Source of the DNA: Deltaproteobacteria bacterium Ga0077550
Lineage (GTDB): Bacteria; Myxococcota_A; Polyangia; Nannocystales; Nannocystaceae
Assembly (NCBI GenBank): GCA_001464385.1
Contig: LNFB01000210.1
Span: forward strand, 84,547 to 148,546
Length of the DNA stretch: 64,000 bases
Direction: 5' to 3'
Shown here: in pieces, positions 1 to 9,357 of the stretch
Numbering within the stretch: the first letter of the stretch is position 1
Layout of the letters: each line of letters opens with the position of its first letter
Program-made: the position numbers and the translations under genes
Notes under the pieces: generated by a model
What the model saw: the letters and a program-made list of their open reading frames with translations, nothing else
Told to the model about the DNA's origin: nothing
The model's database searches: none

Positions 1-2
1 CC

Positions 3-467
3 CACGAGGAGAACGGGCTCGCCGCGCGGCTGCTCGCGGCGCTGCACCGCCACACCGACGGCGACGGAACCACGGCGACGCCCTACCTCGCCGCGGCCGA
101 GCGCGCCCTGGCGAGCCTGGGGGATCCCGCGCGCGTCGCCGAGGAGGGCCGCATCCTCGGGCAGTACGCGCTCGGCCTGCAGGAGGTCACGATGGCGACG
201 CTCGACATCACGATCGTCGGCGATCTCGCGGCCCCGGGCACCGGGGCGCTCCTCGCGGCGGCGCTGCGCTACCCGGAGCCGCGCGCGGTCGTCGAGGTCG
301 GACGGCCCGGTGATCGCTACCCCGACCTCGGCAAGCCCGCGGTGTACCTGTGCACGGCGTCCGCCTGCAGCACGCCGATCACCCGCCCCGAGCGCTTCGC
401 GACCGCCGCGGACGCCTTCGTGCGGACGAGCCTGCCGCCGCGTCCAGCCGCTATCATGCGGCCATGA
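3..467 (+). CDS. C-terminal part of a DUF255/YyaL-type (thioredoxin-domain) protein, truncated by window edge
   Basis: The frame is open from the first bases to a TGA at 465-467, so only about the last 154 residues are present. The visible sequence has an Ala/Leu-rich helical stretch with the E-E-N-G-L-A pattern near the edge, then a beta-type segment (TLDITIVGDL) and a conserved-looking tail with CTASACSTPI followed by P-E-R. This order (helical barrel end, then a small alpha/beta C-terminal piece with C-x-x-x-x-C) resembles the end of the YyaL/spermatogenesis-associated-20 family, which carries an N-terminal thioredoxin-like DUF255 domain. That domain lies outside the window, so the family call rests on the tail alone. 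The stop overlaps the ATG of the next gene by four bases (ATGA), suggesting co-transcription. Confidence 0.6.
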   Translation, partial: HEENGLAARLLAALHRHTDGDGTTATPYLAAAERALASLGDPARVAEEGRILGQYALGLQEVTMATLDITIVGDLAAPGTGALLAAALRYPEPRAVVEVGRPGDRYPDLGKPAVYLCTASACSTPITRPERFATAADAFVRTSLPPRPAAIMRP

Positions 468-1045
468 CGACATCGATCGCTCGGGTCACGATGGTGCTCC
501 TCGCCGCTGTGTTCGCCTGCACCGCCACGCCGCGCGCCACGGACACCGCCGCGTCGCCGAGCCCCGGCCCGGCCCCGGTCGACGCCACCGCGGGCGTCGT
601 CGACGACGGCGGCGCGCCCCCGGCCGCCGGCTGCCGCACCGACGCGGACTGCGGCGGCAATGCGGTGTGCGAGGGCGAGGGCTGCGGCGACGTGCTCGGC
701 ACCTGCGCGCCGGCCGATCGCATGTGCACGCGCGACGCCCAGAGCTACTGCGATTGCGAGGGCGTCACGTTCGTGGCGTCGGGCAGCTGTCCCGGCCGAC
801 GCTTCGCGCACCGCGGCGTGTGCGAGCGCGCTGCGCCCAAGCCCGACGGCACCGCCTGCGAGGCCGGCTCCGAGTGCGAGAGCGGCGTGTGCGAGGGCGA
901 GGGCTGCGACGTGCCGGGTGTCTGCAAGCCCGCGCAGCGGCCGTGCACCAAGGACCTGCGCGAGTACTGCGGCTGCGACGGCAAGACGTTCCGCGGGAGC
1001 GGTAGCTGCCCGGGATCGCGGTTTTCGAAGCGCGGGGCGTGCTAG
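464..1045 (+). CDS. Cys-rich lipoprotein with two tandem Cys-rich repeats
   Basis: 193 residues. The N-terminus is a lipoprotein signal peptide ending in the lipobox VFAC, followed by a Pro/Ala/Ser linker. Two repeats of about 60 residues follow. Each begins with a C-x5-C pattern and a V-C-E-G-E-G-C motif, then T/C-x-x-x-x-x-x-Y-C-x-C-[ED]-G-x-[TK]-F and ends in G-S-C-P-G-x-R-F-x-x-R-G-x-C. The even number of Cys suggests disulphide-bonded, Kazal/follistatin-like mini-domains exposed at the cell surface. No enzymatic motif is seen. The ATG overlaps the upstream stop (ATGA), and the next gene starts 5 bases downstream, so an operon is likely. Function unknown. Confidence 0.8.
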   Translation: MTTSIARVTMVLLAAVFACTATPRATDTAASPSPGPAPVDATAGVVDDGGAPPAAGCRTDADCGGNAVCEGEGCGDVLGTCAPADRMCTRDAQSYCDCEGVTFVASGSCPGRRFAHRGVCERAAPKPDGTACEAGSECESGVCEGEGCDVPGVCKPAQRPCTKDLREYCGCDGKTFRGSGSCPGSRFSKRGAC

Positions 1046-1049
1046 CGGT

Positions 1050-1541
1050 ATGCTGATCGGCATGCTGGGTTCGGTGCTCGCGGGACTCGGGATCGTCGCG
1101 GTCGTGACGGTGGCGGAGCCGGAGTTCGGCGTGGAGGTGCTGCACGGGTCGGGGTCGACGGGGTCGACGGGCACGGGCACGTCGGGCACGTCGGACACAA
1201 CGGGCACGGGCACGGGCACGGGCACGGGCACGGGCACGGGCACGGGCACATCGGGCACGGGCACGGGCACGGGCACGGGCACGGGCACGGGAACGGGGAG
1301 CACGGGGACGGGATCCAACGACGACGGCGGCAGCTTCGTCGGCGACGACGTCACGGGCATCACCTACGGCGCCGAGGATCTCGAGGACGGCTGCGTCGAT
1401 CCCGACGACGAGGATCCGGGCTGCTGCGACGACGCCGACAACAACAGCGACAACTTCTGCCACATCTCTCGCCAGGGGCGTGATCGCGTCGCGATCGCGG
1501 TCCTGCTCATCCTCCTCGCCCGCCCGCGGCGGCGTCGCTGA
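1050..1541 (+). CDS. Surface protein with (Gly-Thr)n repeat and MYXO-CTERM-like C-terminal anchor
   Basis: 163 residues from an ATG at 1050, five bases after the preceding stop. Residues 1-24 are a hydrophobic signal/anchor segment. The middle is a Gly-Thr repeat encoded by GGGCAC hexamers. An acidic Cys-containing segment (D-P-G-C-C, then C-H-I-S) follows, and the protein ends in a short hydrophobic helix (VAIAVLLILLA) plus five basic residues in R-P-R-R-R-R. Cys, hydrophobic helix and Arg cluster at the extreme C-terminus is the architecture of MYXO-CTERM/GlyGly-CTERM sorting signals, so surface attachment is inferred. It matches no named family. Its stop overlaps a possible CTG start of the next kinase gene. 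Confidence 0.7.
   Translation: MLIGMLGSVLAGLGIVAVVTVAEPEFGVEVLHGSGSTGSTGTGTSGTSDTTGTGTGTGTGTGTGTGTSGTGTGTGTGTGTGTGSTGTGSNDDGGSFVGDDVTGITYGAEDLEDGCVDPDDEDPGCCDDADNNSDNFCHISRQGRDRVAIAVLLILLARPRRRR
1167..1291 (+). repeat. GGGCAC hexanucleotide tandem repeat (coding)
   Basis: Two uninterrupted tracts of the hexamer GGGCAC, eight copies at 1202-1249 and six at 1253-1288, flanked by interrupted copies. In the gene frame the hexamer encodes Gly-Thr. The same hexamer, also eight perfect copies, recurs in a non-coding position at 9358-9405. Such tracts are prone to slippage and keep frame because the unit is six bases. Confidence 0.9.
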
Positions 1542-1702
1542 ACCGAGGGGTCGCGCTGACCGAGCCGCCGCAGACCGACGACGACGGCAACCCCCTGGGC
1601 GACCTGCTCGAGCGGGCGCGGCCCGACGCCGACTTCGCGGCCGAGCAGGCGCTGCGCTCCCTGCAGTCGCGGCTCTTCGGCGCGACGGCGCAGCCCGTCA
1701 CG

Positions 1703-4033
1703 ATGGTCGGGCGCTACGTCATCGAGGGGCGGCTCGGCGCCGGCGGTGGCGGCACCGTCTACCGCGCCCGCGATGCCGAGAACGGGCGCGTCGTCGCGGT
1801 GAAGCTGTTGGTCTCCGACGGGCGCGCCGCCTCGCCGCGCGCCCGATTGCTGCGCGAGGCCCAGTCGCTGGCCAAGCTCCAGCACGAGAACATCGTCGAG
1901 TTCTACGAGGTGGGCGTCTTCAACCCCGGCGTGCTCGATCCGAGCGCGTCGAGCACCGACAACGGCGTCTTCCTCGCGATGGAGTGCGTCGACGGCTGCA
2001 ACCTCGCCCAGTGGGCCGACGACCCGCACCCCTGGCAGCAGGTTCGCGATGTGTTCGTCGCCGCGGGGCGAGGGCTGGCATTCGCCCACCAGCGCGGCAT
2101 CGTGCACCGCGACTTCAAGCCGAGCAACGTGCTGGTCGGCGACGATGGCCGCGTGCGCGTCGCGGACTTCGGGCTGGCCCGGGCGACCCGAGAGCTGACC
2201 GCGCCCCTGCCGGGGCTCACGCTGCGCCTGCCGGACGAGGCCTCGCTGCCGGGCGTGCACATGGCGTTGACCAAGCCCGGCACCGTGATCGGCACGCCGG
2301 CGTACATGGCCCCGGAGCAGCACCTCAGCTCGCGCGCCGACACGCGCAGCGATCAGTTCAGCTTCTGCCTCGCGCTGTACGAGGCGCTGTATCGGCGCAG
2401 CCCGTACCAGGGCAGCACGCCGGGCAAGCTGCTCGAGGCCAAGCTGCGCGGCATCATCGTGCCGCCGCCCCGCGACACCGCGATCCCGTCGCGGGTCAAC
2501 CGCGCGGTCGTCCGTGGCCTCGCCCCCGATCCCGCCGCGCGCCACGAGTCGATGGAGGCGCTGCTGGAGGCGCTCGTCGCCGACGCCGGCGCGCCACGCC
2601 CGGCCCGCGTCGCGGTCGCGGTCGCAGTCGCGGGCACGGCGATCGTCCTCGCGGCCGCCACCGCGTGGACCCTCGGTCGTGCGCCCGCGGCGAGCTGCGA
2701 CGACGACCTCGCGAGCAGCGGCTGGAATCACGACCGCGAGCTGCAGCTCCGCGACGCGTTCGCGGCCAAGGGCGTCGGCTACGGCGAGACCACCCTCGTG
2801 CGCGTGCGGGACCGGCTCGATCGCTGGTCGACGGACTGGTCGACGGCCCGCGGCGCGATCTGTGCCCCGACCAGCGCGTCGGCCCCGGCGATCGCGTGCC
2901 TGCGCGCGTCGAAGCTCGCGTCGACCGCGGTGCAAGACGCCGTGTCGCGGACCGACGCGCTGCACGTCGAGCGGGCGATCCGGGCGAGCGCGCGGATCCC
3001 CGAGGCAGCGCGGTGCACCGCCAACAACGCCCCCGGATCCACGCACGATCGCTCCCTCGACGATCCCCTGTGGCAGGCCTTCGCCGCCGTGGAGCTCGGG
3101 GATCCCGGGGCCGCGAAGCTGGCTGACGCGGTGCGCGAGGCCGCGGGCACCGACGCGCCCGCGATCGCAGCCGCGGCGACGGTGCTGCTCGCCGAGGCGA
3201 GCCCGAGCGACGTCGACGACGCCGCGCTGGCGCGGGCGCACGCCGACGCGCATGCGCTCGCGGTGCCGATGTGGACCGAGCGTGCGGCGCTGCTGGGCCT
3301 GGCGCGGAGCCTCGACGCCGGGGACACCGCGGGGGCCGAGCGCTGGCTGGCCGCGCTGGCGAGCGACCCGACGCCCGAGGTCGCGGCCCGCGTCGCGATC
3401 GCGAGCGCCACGCTCGCCCACGACCGAGGCGCGGGGGACCAGGCCGCGGCGCAGTGCCGCGCCGCGCGGGAGATGATCACCGCGGCGCCGCTCGATCCCG
3501 TGGTCGGCTTCGACGTCGAGGTCGCGTGCGCCCGCATCCGCGACGCGATCGGCCCGGGGGAGGCCGCCGTCGCGCAGTGGGAGGCCGCCGCGGCGATGGC
3601 CGAGCGGGCGTTCGGGAGCGATCACCCGATCGCCGCGCGCACGCGCTGCGACCTCGGCCTGGCCTTGCTCGCCGCGGGCCGCCGTGATCCGGCGCGCCCC
3701 CACGCCGCCCTCGGCTTCGATGTCCTGCGCCGCGTCACCGCGCCCGACGACGTGCGCCGGCTGCTCCCGCTGGTGTTGCTGTTCGAGCTCGAACCGTCGC
3801 GCGACTCCGAGGCTGCGCGCCGCTGGTTGTCCTTCGCCGAGACGGTCGTCGGTGAGGATGCGTCGCGGCGGCGGGCGTACGCGCTGGCGCTGCTCGAGGT
3901 CGCGGCCGCCGTGGGCCACCAGGATCCCTCGCGCGGCCGTACGCTGCTGGATCTCGCGAGCGCGGAGGCGAAGCGCAGCGGCGACGCAGCGCTCGTCGAG
4001 CGCGTCGCGGGGCGGCTGACACCGCCCACCTGA
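1703..4033 (+). CDS. Hanks-type Ser/Thr protein kinase with TM segment and TPR-like C-terminus
   Basis: 776 residues from ATG 1703. Kinase landmarks: glycine loop LGAGGGGTVY at 11-20, Lys34 in VAVK, catalytic HRD at 135-137, DFG at 155-157, APE at 203-205. A TM helix lies near 302-323, and about 450 extracytoplasmic/TPR-like helical residues follow. The frame is open upstream to 1484. The 55 codons before 1703 look coding and their end (ALRSLQSRLFGA..V..V) resembles the N-terminus of the kinase at 25962, so the true start may be upstream. No ATG/GTG/TTG exists there, but a CTG at 1538 overlaps the previous stop. It converges on a sigma factor gene 19 bases away, matching the kinase-sigma pairing seen twice more in this window. 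Confidence 0.9.
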   Translation: MVGRYVIEGRLGAGGGGTVYRARDAENGRVVAVKLLVSDGRAASPRARLLREAQSLAKLQHENIVEFYEVGVFNPGVLDPSASSTDNGVFLAMECVDGCNLAQWADDPHPWQQVRDVFVAAGRGLAFAHQRGIVHRDFKPSNVLVGDDGRVRVADFGLARATRELTAPLPGLTLRLPDEASLPGVHMALTKPGTVIGTPAYMAPEQHLSSRADTRSDQFSFCLALYEALYRRSPYQGSTPGKLLEAKLRGIIVPPPRDTAIPSRVNRAVVRGLAPDPAARHESMEALLEALVADAGAPRPARVAVAVAVAGTAIVLAAATAWTLGRAPAASCDDDLASSGWNHDRELQLRDAFAAKGVGYGETTLVRVRDRLDRWSTDWSTARGAICAPTSASAPAIACLRASKLASTAVQDAVSRTDALHVERAIRASARIPEAARCTANNAPGSTHDRSLDDPLWQAFAAVELGDPGAAKLADAVREAAGTDAPAIAAAATVLLAEASPSDVDDAALARAHADAHALAVPMWTERAALLGLARSLDAGDTAGAERWLAALASDPTPEVAARVAIASATLAHDRGAGDQAAAQCRAAREMITAAPLDPVVGFDVEVACARIRDAIGPGEAAVAQWEAAAAMAERAFGSDHPIAARTRCDLGLALLAAGRRDPARPHAALGFDVLRRVTAPDDVRRLLPLVLLFELEPSRDSEAARRWLSFAETVVGEDASRRRAYALALLEVAAAVGHQDPSRGRTLLDLASAEAKRSGDAALVERVAGRLTPPT

Positions 4034-4052
4034 GCACCTCCCGCGCCTGCGG

Positions 4053-4673
4053 TCAGCCGGGATCGCTGCGCATGTTGTCGCGCAGCGCTCGGGCCCAGTG
4101 CTCGAGCCCCTCGATGGTCGTGCGCTGGAGCTGCGCCGGGATGTCCATCGCGCCGAGCTGCTCGCGCAGCGCATCCCGGGCGCGATACAGCCGGCTCTTC
4201 ACCGTGCCCGCCGGCACCTCGAGGATCACCGCGATCTCGCCGACCGGGAGCTGCTCCCAGTAGTACAGCTCGACGATCGTCTGCAGGTCGAGGGGGATCT
4301 GGCGCAGCGCCTGGAGCAGGAGCTTCTCCTCCTCGCGGTCGGCCATCACGCGGCTCGGCGATCCGTACACCGACGCGACCGACATCTCCTCGGGTCCGAA
4401 CGGCGTCTCGCGGCGCTCGCGGCGACGCATGTGCATCAGCAGCTGGTTGCGCGCGATGCCGAGGATGTACGCCTTGAGGCTCGCGTCCTCCCGCAGTCGA
4501 TCGCGCCCCTCGACGCAGGCGAGGAAGGTCCGCTGGATGAGATCGTCGACGTCCTCGCTCGCCTTGTTGACGAAGAAGCGATAGACGCTCATGAAGTTGC
4601 GACGCACGAGCTCGTTCCCGGCCTCGTTGTCGCCGTCGCGCCACTGGCGTAGGAGCTCGACGTCGTTGGCCAT
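4053..4673 (-). CDS. RNA polymerase sigma-70 family (ECF-like) factor
   Basis: 206 residues from ATG at 4673 (a GTG three codons upstream is also possible). Sigma region 2 contains F-V-N-K-A-S-E-D-V-D-D-L-I-Q-R-T-F-L and Y-I-L-G-I-A-R-N-Q-L. Region 4 contains the helix-turn-helix with L-P-V-G-E-I-A-V-I-L-E-V-P-A-G-T-V-K-S-R-L. There is no sigma-3 domain, so it is ECF-sized. A C-terminal tail (GLEHWARALRDNM) follows sigma-4 and is shared with the other two sigma factors in the window. No anti-sigma gene adjoins. The nearest partner is the convergent kinase ending at 4033, suggesting control by phosphorylation rather than by an anti-sigma factor (inference). Confidence 0.9.
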   Translation of the reverse strand: MANDVELLRQWRDGDNEAGNELVRRNFMSVYRFFVNKASEDVDDLIQRTFLACVEGRDRLREDASLKAYILGIARNQLLMHMRRRERRETPFGPEEMSVASVYGSPSRVMADREEEKLLLQALRQIPLDLQTIVELYYWEQLPVGEIAVILEVPAGTVKSRLYRARDALREQLGAMDIPAQLQRTTIEGLEHWARALRDNMRSDPG

Positions 4674-4744
4674 GGGGAGCACAGGTGCGCGGACGATCGG
4701 AGTCTACACCGATCTTGGCCGAACGGCCGTGCGCCCCGGGCGGC

Positions 4745-5653
4745 TCACTGGAGCACGAGATCTTGCCCCGCCGACAGGACGATGCGCGGGAACTCGGCCC
4801 GCACCGCGACCATCGTCGCGACGAGATCGGCCACCGTCACCGTCTCGTCGGGCTCGAGGATGATGGCCTGCTTGCCCGGGTAGCGCTTCTTCACCTCGCG
4901 CAACACCGCGCGCAGCCCCGCGGCGTCCCGTGCCCGCAGCTCGCGGTTGAACTGCGGATCCTCCGCGGTGAGCTCGAAGCCGCCGCGACCGAAGCGCAGC
5001 TGGAGCCCGAGCGCGGCCGCCCCCTGCGACAGCCGCAGGCCACCGGGGGGCAGCACGTGGAACGGCTGGCCCCGCAGCCCCCGGCCCGCGCTCGACAGCA
5101 CCAGGGCGAAGCTCGGCGGACGCAGCGGCCGCGCGGTGGCGACCGCGTAGACCGAGGCGAGCAGCGTGGTGACCGGCAGGCGACCATGCGCGGCGATGAC
5201 GACGTTGCCCGGCAGTTCGGTGGCGCGCTGGGTCGCCTCGATCGCGAGCGCCAGCCACTCGGCCTGGAACGCGTCGAACACGGAGGCGGGGCACAGGTTG
5301 CCGCACTCGGGCGCGGCGACCGTGTCGTTGATCCGACCGTCGGCCAGGGTGATGACCTCGCGATCGGCGGCGTAGATCCGATCGAGCCCGATCGTCACGA
5401 ACATCCCAGGCTCGAGCGGGAAGCCGTTCGCCGAGGGCAGCACCTCGAGCCCCATGACCCGCGTGACGTGGCTGAGCACCACCGCCGAGAACCCCGGCAG
5501 GCGCTCGAAGGCCTGGTTCGGGGTCCCGTCGTCGACCGGCGCGCTCGGGGCCGCGGGCGCCCGCGGGGGCGCGAGCGTCCCCGTGCCGAGGACCGCCGAA
5601 CCGAGCACTCCCAGACCGAGCAACCCGGCGTGCATCAGGCCGATCATCGACAT
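4745..5653 (-). CDS. ExbD/TolR-like domain protein with N-terminal membrane/signal segment
   Basis: 302 residues. The start ATG at 5653 overlaps the upstream stop (TGATG). It opens with a hydrophobic segment (MIGLMHAGLLGLGVLGSAV) followed by a Pro/Ala linker. Two similar alpha/beta halves are visible. Each resembles the periplasmic ExbD/TolR fold, with an L-x-x-G-R or E-P-D-E segment and a helix. The last one has KKRYPGKQAIILEPDETVTV, close to the R-Y-P/K-x-x-I-I-x-x-D consensus of ExbD. No ExbB partner is nearby. The preceding lipoprotein gene is probably co-transcribed. It could be a stand-alone periplasmic protein using the ExbD fold rather than a motor component. Confidence 0.55.
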   Translation of the reverse strand: MSMIGLMHAGLLGLGVLGSAVLGTGTLAPPRAPAAPSAPVDDGTPNQAFERLPGFSAVVLSHVTRVMGLEVLPSANGFPLEPGMFVTIGLDRIYAADREVITLADGRINDTVAAPECGNLCPASVFDAFQAEWLALAIEATQRATELPGNVVIAAHGRLPVTTLLASVYAVATARPLRPPSFALVLSSAGRGLRGQPFHVLPPGGLRLSQGAAALGLQLRFGRGGFELTAEDPQFNRELRARDAAGLRAVLREVKKRYPGKQAIILEPDETVTVADLVATMVAVRAEFPRIVLSAGQDLVLQ

Positions 5654-6423
5654 CACAGCTCCTCCACAGGGAAGGCCAACCATTCGTTGACCGCGCCCTC
5701 GACGATCGGCATCGACTGGCCGCCCAGCCCGAGCGACACGCTGCTCAGGCGAACGTCGACGTCGCGCCGCGAGGGCGAGTCGCCGCCGAACTCCGGCGCG
5801 AGCACGGTGGTCATGCCGACCACGACGATGCGTCCGTCGTAGTCGGCGGTGGCGATGTAGACCCGGTAGGGGTCGCGCACGCAGTCGAGCCGCACGAGGT
5901 GCCCCCCGTCGAGGCCGGCGTGGGCCTCGGCCCGGAGCTCGTCGATGACACGACCGAGGCCGGTGCGCCCCATCCCGAGCCGCTCGAGCCGCGCGACGGC
6001 CGAGCTCGCGGCCTTGTCGATCAGCGGGTCGGCGGGCTGCGACATCGTCGACTCGCACTCGGCCCCGCGCAGGGCGCCGGCGTAGCGCTCGACCTCGCCG
6101 ACGAACGCCCCCTGCACCCGCAGCGGATCGGCGTGGGCCGCGAGCTGCTGGGGGAGCACCTCGAGGATGCCGACCGGCGAGCCGCTCGCGAGCCAGAGCA
6201 GCAGGTGCAGGGCGTCCCAGCCGCTGTGGTTCTCCCCCGCGCCGACGCAGCCGCTGGTCCCGACCTCGACGCAGTGGACGAACGACTCGGCGGTCCGTCG
6301 CGACGGCTCCTCGTCCGGCAACGCGCTGGCGATCACGCGGCCGCCCGTGCAGCCGCCCTGGAGGACGGCGAGCGCCAGCGGCAGCGCCAGGCTCACGCGA
6401 CGACGATGGCGGTGCGGCGACAT
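5653..6423 (-). CDS. Lipoprotein with two ExbD-like/unknown domains
   Basis: 256 residues from ATG 6423 (an in-frame ATG at 6444 adds seven). Arg/His-rich n-region, hydrophobic core (LALPLALAVL) and lipobox LQGGC. The mature part has Cys pairs (FVHCVEVGTSGC) and alternating helix/strand segments. The central piece LPQQLAAHADPLRVQ and the C-terminal DCVRDPYRVYIATADYDGRIVVVGM look like an alpha/beta domain. It resembles its downstream neighbour in layout, and the two overlap by TGATG, so they probably act together in the envelope. No enzymatic motif was recognised. Confidence 0.65.
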   Translation of the reverse strand: MSPHRHRRRVSLALPLALAVLQGGCTGGRVIASALPDEEPSRRTAESFVHCVEVGTSGCVGAGENHSGWDALHLLLWLASGSPVGILEVLPQQLAAHADPLRVQGAFVGEVERYAGALRGAECESTMSQPADPLIDKAASSAVARLERLGMGRTGLGRVIDELRAEAHAGLDGGHLVRLDCVRDPYRVYIATADYDGRIVVVGMTTVLAPEFGGDSPSRRDVDVRLSSVSLGLGGQSMPIVEGAVNEWLAFPVEEL

Positions 6424-6482
6424 GCGTTCCGTGGATAGCAACATCGTGCGGGCACCACAACAAAAGCGGGCGAAACCCCGCG

Positions 6483-7543
6483 TCACGCCGCGGGCCGACA
6501 CGCGCCGTGGGCCCCCGCGGCCGCCCCCGGGAGCACCAGCGACGAGTCGCCGAACTCGTGGATCGACAGCCCCGTCGCGACCGCCTCGCGATGGGCTCGC
6601 TCGAGCAGGCTCGGTTCCGCGAAGGCGCCGAGCAACCCGTGGTGGGTCGTGCCCGGCTCGTGGATCCCCGACAGCACGCCGTCGACCACGCCAAGCGGCG
6701 TGCTCGGCCCCAGCACCAGCGAGGTGATGCCAGTGGCGGCCGTGACGACGCCGTCGTGGTCGCGCGCGTTGCCCTCGAGGGCGCGCACCACCGAGGTGCC
6801 GACGGCGACCACACGACCGCCGCGGCGCCGCGTGTCGGCGACGGCGGCCGCGGTGCCCGCCGGAACGTCGTAGCGCTCGGGCCACGGCAGCGCGGCGTCG
6901 AGCTCGGCGTCGCCCGTCGACGAGAGGCCCGCCGCGTGGGTGAGCGCCACGACCCCGACCCCACGCCGGCGCAACGCGACGAGGGTGGTGATGCCCAGGG
7001 GGCGTCCAGCCGACGGCATCTCGACGGCCCACGGCCGCGCGGCATAGCGGGTCTGGACCTCGTGGGGCGCCACCGGCCGACGCAGGTACGCGTACTGGAT
7101 CGGCCGACCCAGCCGCATCACCGCCGCCCAGGCGTCGGCGAGCGTGGCGTCGAAGCGCACCGCGAGCAGGCGCGGCGATCGATCGGAGACTCCGACGATC
7201 TCGATCGCGCCGCCGTCCACGAGCATCAGGCGATCCCCGGGCCGCAGCGTCGGCGGCCGCGGGCGGGCCTCGGTGTCCGTCCGCCAATCGCCGGCGCCGA
7301 ACAGCACCGCGGGCCACATCGCGTCGTCGGGTGGGCCCGCGAGCCGCAGCTCGAGCGGCGCGCCGCGCCACAGGACGCGCAGCGACGCCGGGATCGTCGC
7401 GGCATCGTTGACGACGACGAGATCGCCCGGCGCGAGCAGCCGTGGCAGCGCGGCGATCGTACGCTCGAACACGGCGTCGTGGACGGGATCCAGGACCAGC
7501 ATGCGCTGGGCGTCGCCTCCCCACCGGGGCATCGTCGCGACTC

Positions 7544-7547
<4 letters not shown>
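6483..7547 (-). CDS. queA: S-adenosylmethionine:tRNA ribosyltransferase-isomerase (QueA)
   Basis: 354 residues, the usual size for the family. The enzyme transfers and isomerises the ribosyl moiety of SAM onto preQ1-tRNA to give epoxyqueuosine. Typical features seen are L-V-L-D-P near the N-terminus, DLVVVNDAATIPASL (the family D-L-x-V-x-N-x-[ST]-x-V/I-x-A-[RS] pattern), GRPIQYAYLRRP (family G-x-x-x-P-x-P/Y-Y-I-x-R), VQTRYAA..WAVEMPSAG and the C-terminal G-x-T-S-V-V-R-A-L-E and G-x-x-[ST]-H-E motifs. Start ATG 7547 overlaps the upstream SDR stop (ATGA), so the two are translationally coupled on the minus strand. Confidence 0.9.
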
Positions 7548-8290
<743 letters not shown>

Positions 8291-8397
8291 GCTCGTCACT
8301 CCTCGAAGGGCAGCATGTCGCCGCGCAGCGCGTTGCGCCCGATCGCGGCCAACGCGTTGGCGCGTCGCCCACGGATTGGCGGCCGCATCTGTTCAGC

Positions 8398-9345
8398 ATG
8401 ACCTTCTGCGCAGCAGCGCGCGCAGCCGAAAATTTGGGCGAGACACCCCCGAGCAGCGAAGGTGCAGCCGTGGGAAACCCACCCACCGCTACACCACTTC
8501 CCGTCTCTCGAGCCCATTGGCGCAGCGCCGATGGCCGCGCAACGCTGCACCACGGCGATTGCCTAGAAATCCTCGCCGAGCTGCCCGAGGCCTCGGTCGA
8601 CGTCGTGTTCGCGGATCCCCCGTACTTCCTCTCCAACGGCGGCTCGACCTGCAAGTCGGGCAAGCGCGTCAGCGTGGACAAGGGCGCGTGGGATCGCAGC
8701 CTCGGCGTCGACGAGAACCACGAGTTCAACCGCACCTGGCTGGCCGCGTGTCAGCGGGTGCTGGCGCCCAACGGCACCATCTGGGTGTCGGGCACCAGCC
8801 ACGTCATCTACTCGGTCGGCTTCGCGATGCAGCAGCTCGGCTTCAAGCTGCTCAACGAGATCGTGTGGGAGAAGCCCAACCCACCGCCGAACCTGTCGTG
8901 CCGCTACTTCACGCACAGCACCGAGACGGTGTTGTGGGCGGCGCGCGACCGCAAGAGCAAGCACCACTTCGACTACCCGGCGATGCGCGCCCAGAACGGC
9001 GGCAAGCAGATGAAGTCGGTGTGGCGGATGCTCGCGCCGGGGCGCGGCGAGAAGCTGCAGGGCAACCACCCGACGCAGAAGCCCCTCGAGCTGCTGTCGC
9101 GGATCGTCCGGGCGTCGTGCCCGGAGGGCGGCGTCGTGCTGGATCCGTTCAACGGCTCGGGGACGACCGGCGTCGCGGCGCTGGCGGCCGGGCGGCGGTA
9201 CATCGGCATCGAGCGCGAGGCGGCGTACGTCGCGTTGACGCAGCGCCGACTCGAAGACGCTCCGGTGGCGATCCGCGGGGGCCAGCCGGCGGCGGCGCCG
9301 GTGGTCATGCCGCCGCGGGCTCGGTTGCGCGTCGCGGCGGGGTGA
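8398..9345 (+). CDS. DpnA-like site-specific DNA adenine methyltransferase (beta class)
   Basis: 315 residues from ATG 8398. Catalytic motif IV DPPY at 73-76 precedes motif I DPFNGSGTTG at 249-258, the beta-class order. DPPYFLSNGG, VSVDKG.WD, NLSCRYFTHSTET and NHPTQKP are segments I recall as characteristic of the streptococcal M.DpnA (GATC, N6-adenine) subgroup, so GATC methylation is a reasonable inference. The first 45 residues are not part of the family core. Bases 8398-8560 look less GC-rich than the surroundings, and no restriction endonuclease gene is adjacent. It is therefore a candidate orphan, possibly transferred, methyltransferase with a regulatory or mismatch-marking role. Confidence 0.88.
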   Translation: MTFCAAARAAENLGETPPSSEGAAVGNPPTATPLPVSRAHWRSADGRATLHHGDCLEILAELPEASVDVVFADPPYFLSNGGSTCKSGKRVSVDKGAWDRSLGVDENHEFNRTWLAACQRVLAPNGTIWVSGTSHVIYSVGFAMQQLGFKLLNEIVWEKPNPPPNLSCRYFTHSTETVLWAARDRKSKHHFDYPAMRAQNGGKQMKSVWRMLAPGRGEKLQGNHPTQKPLELLSRIVRASCPEGGVVLDPFNGSGTTGVAALAAGRRYIGIEREAAYVALTQRRLEDAPVAIRGGQPAAAPVVMPPRARLRVAAG

Positions 9346-9357
9346 ACCCCGGGCGTC

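Noticed and set aside
317..1363. 348-residue minus-strand ORF with Val-Pro repeats
   Set aside because: It is the antisense reading of the GGGCAC tract and of the Cys-rich lipoprotein. The repeat gives long open frames in every phase, and no start or family signal supports it.
1364..4174. 936-residue minus-strand ORF opposite the kinase
   Set aside because: High-GC antisense shadow. Arg/Gly/Ala-rich with no conserved motif, while the plus strand has all kinase motifs.
4674..4744. Possible promoter for the sigma factor at 4053
   Set aside because: A TAGACT-like hexamer and small inverted repeats occur, but no matching -35 at proper spacing, so not reported as a site.
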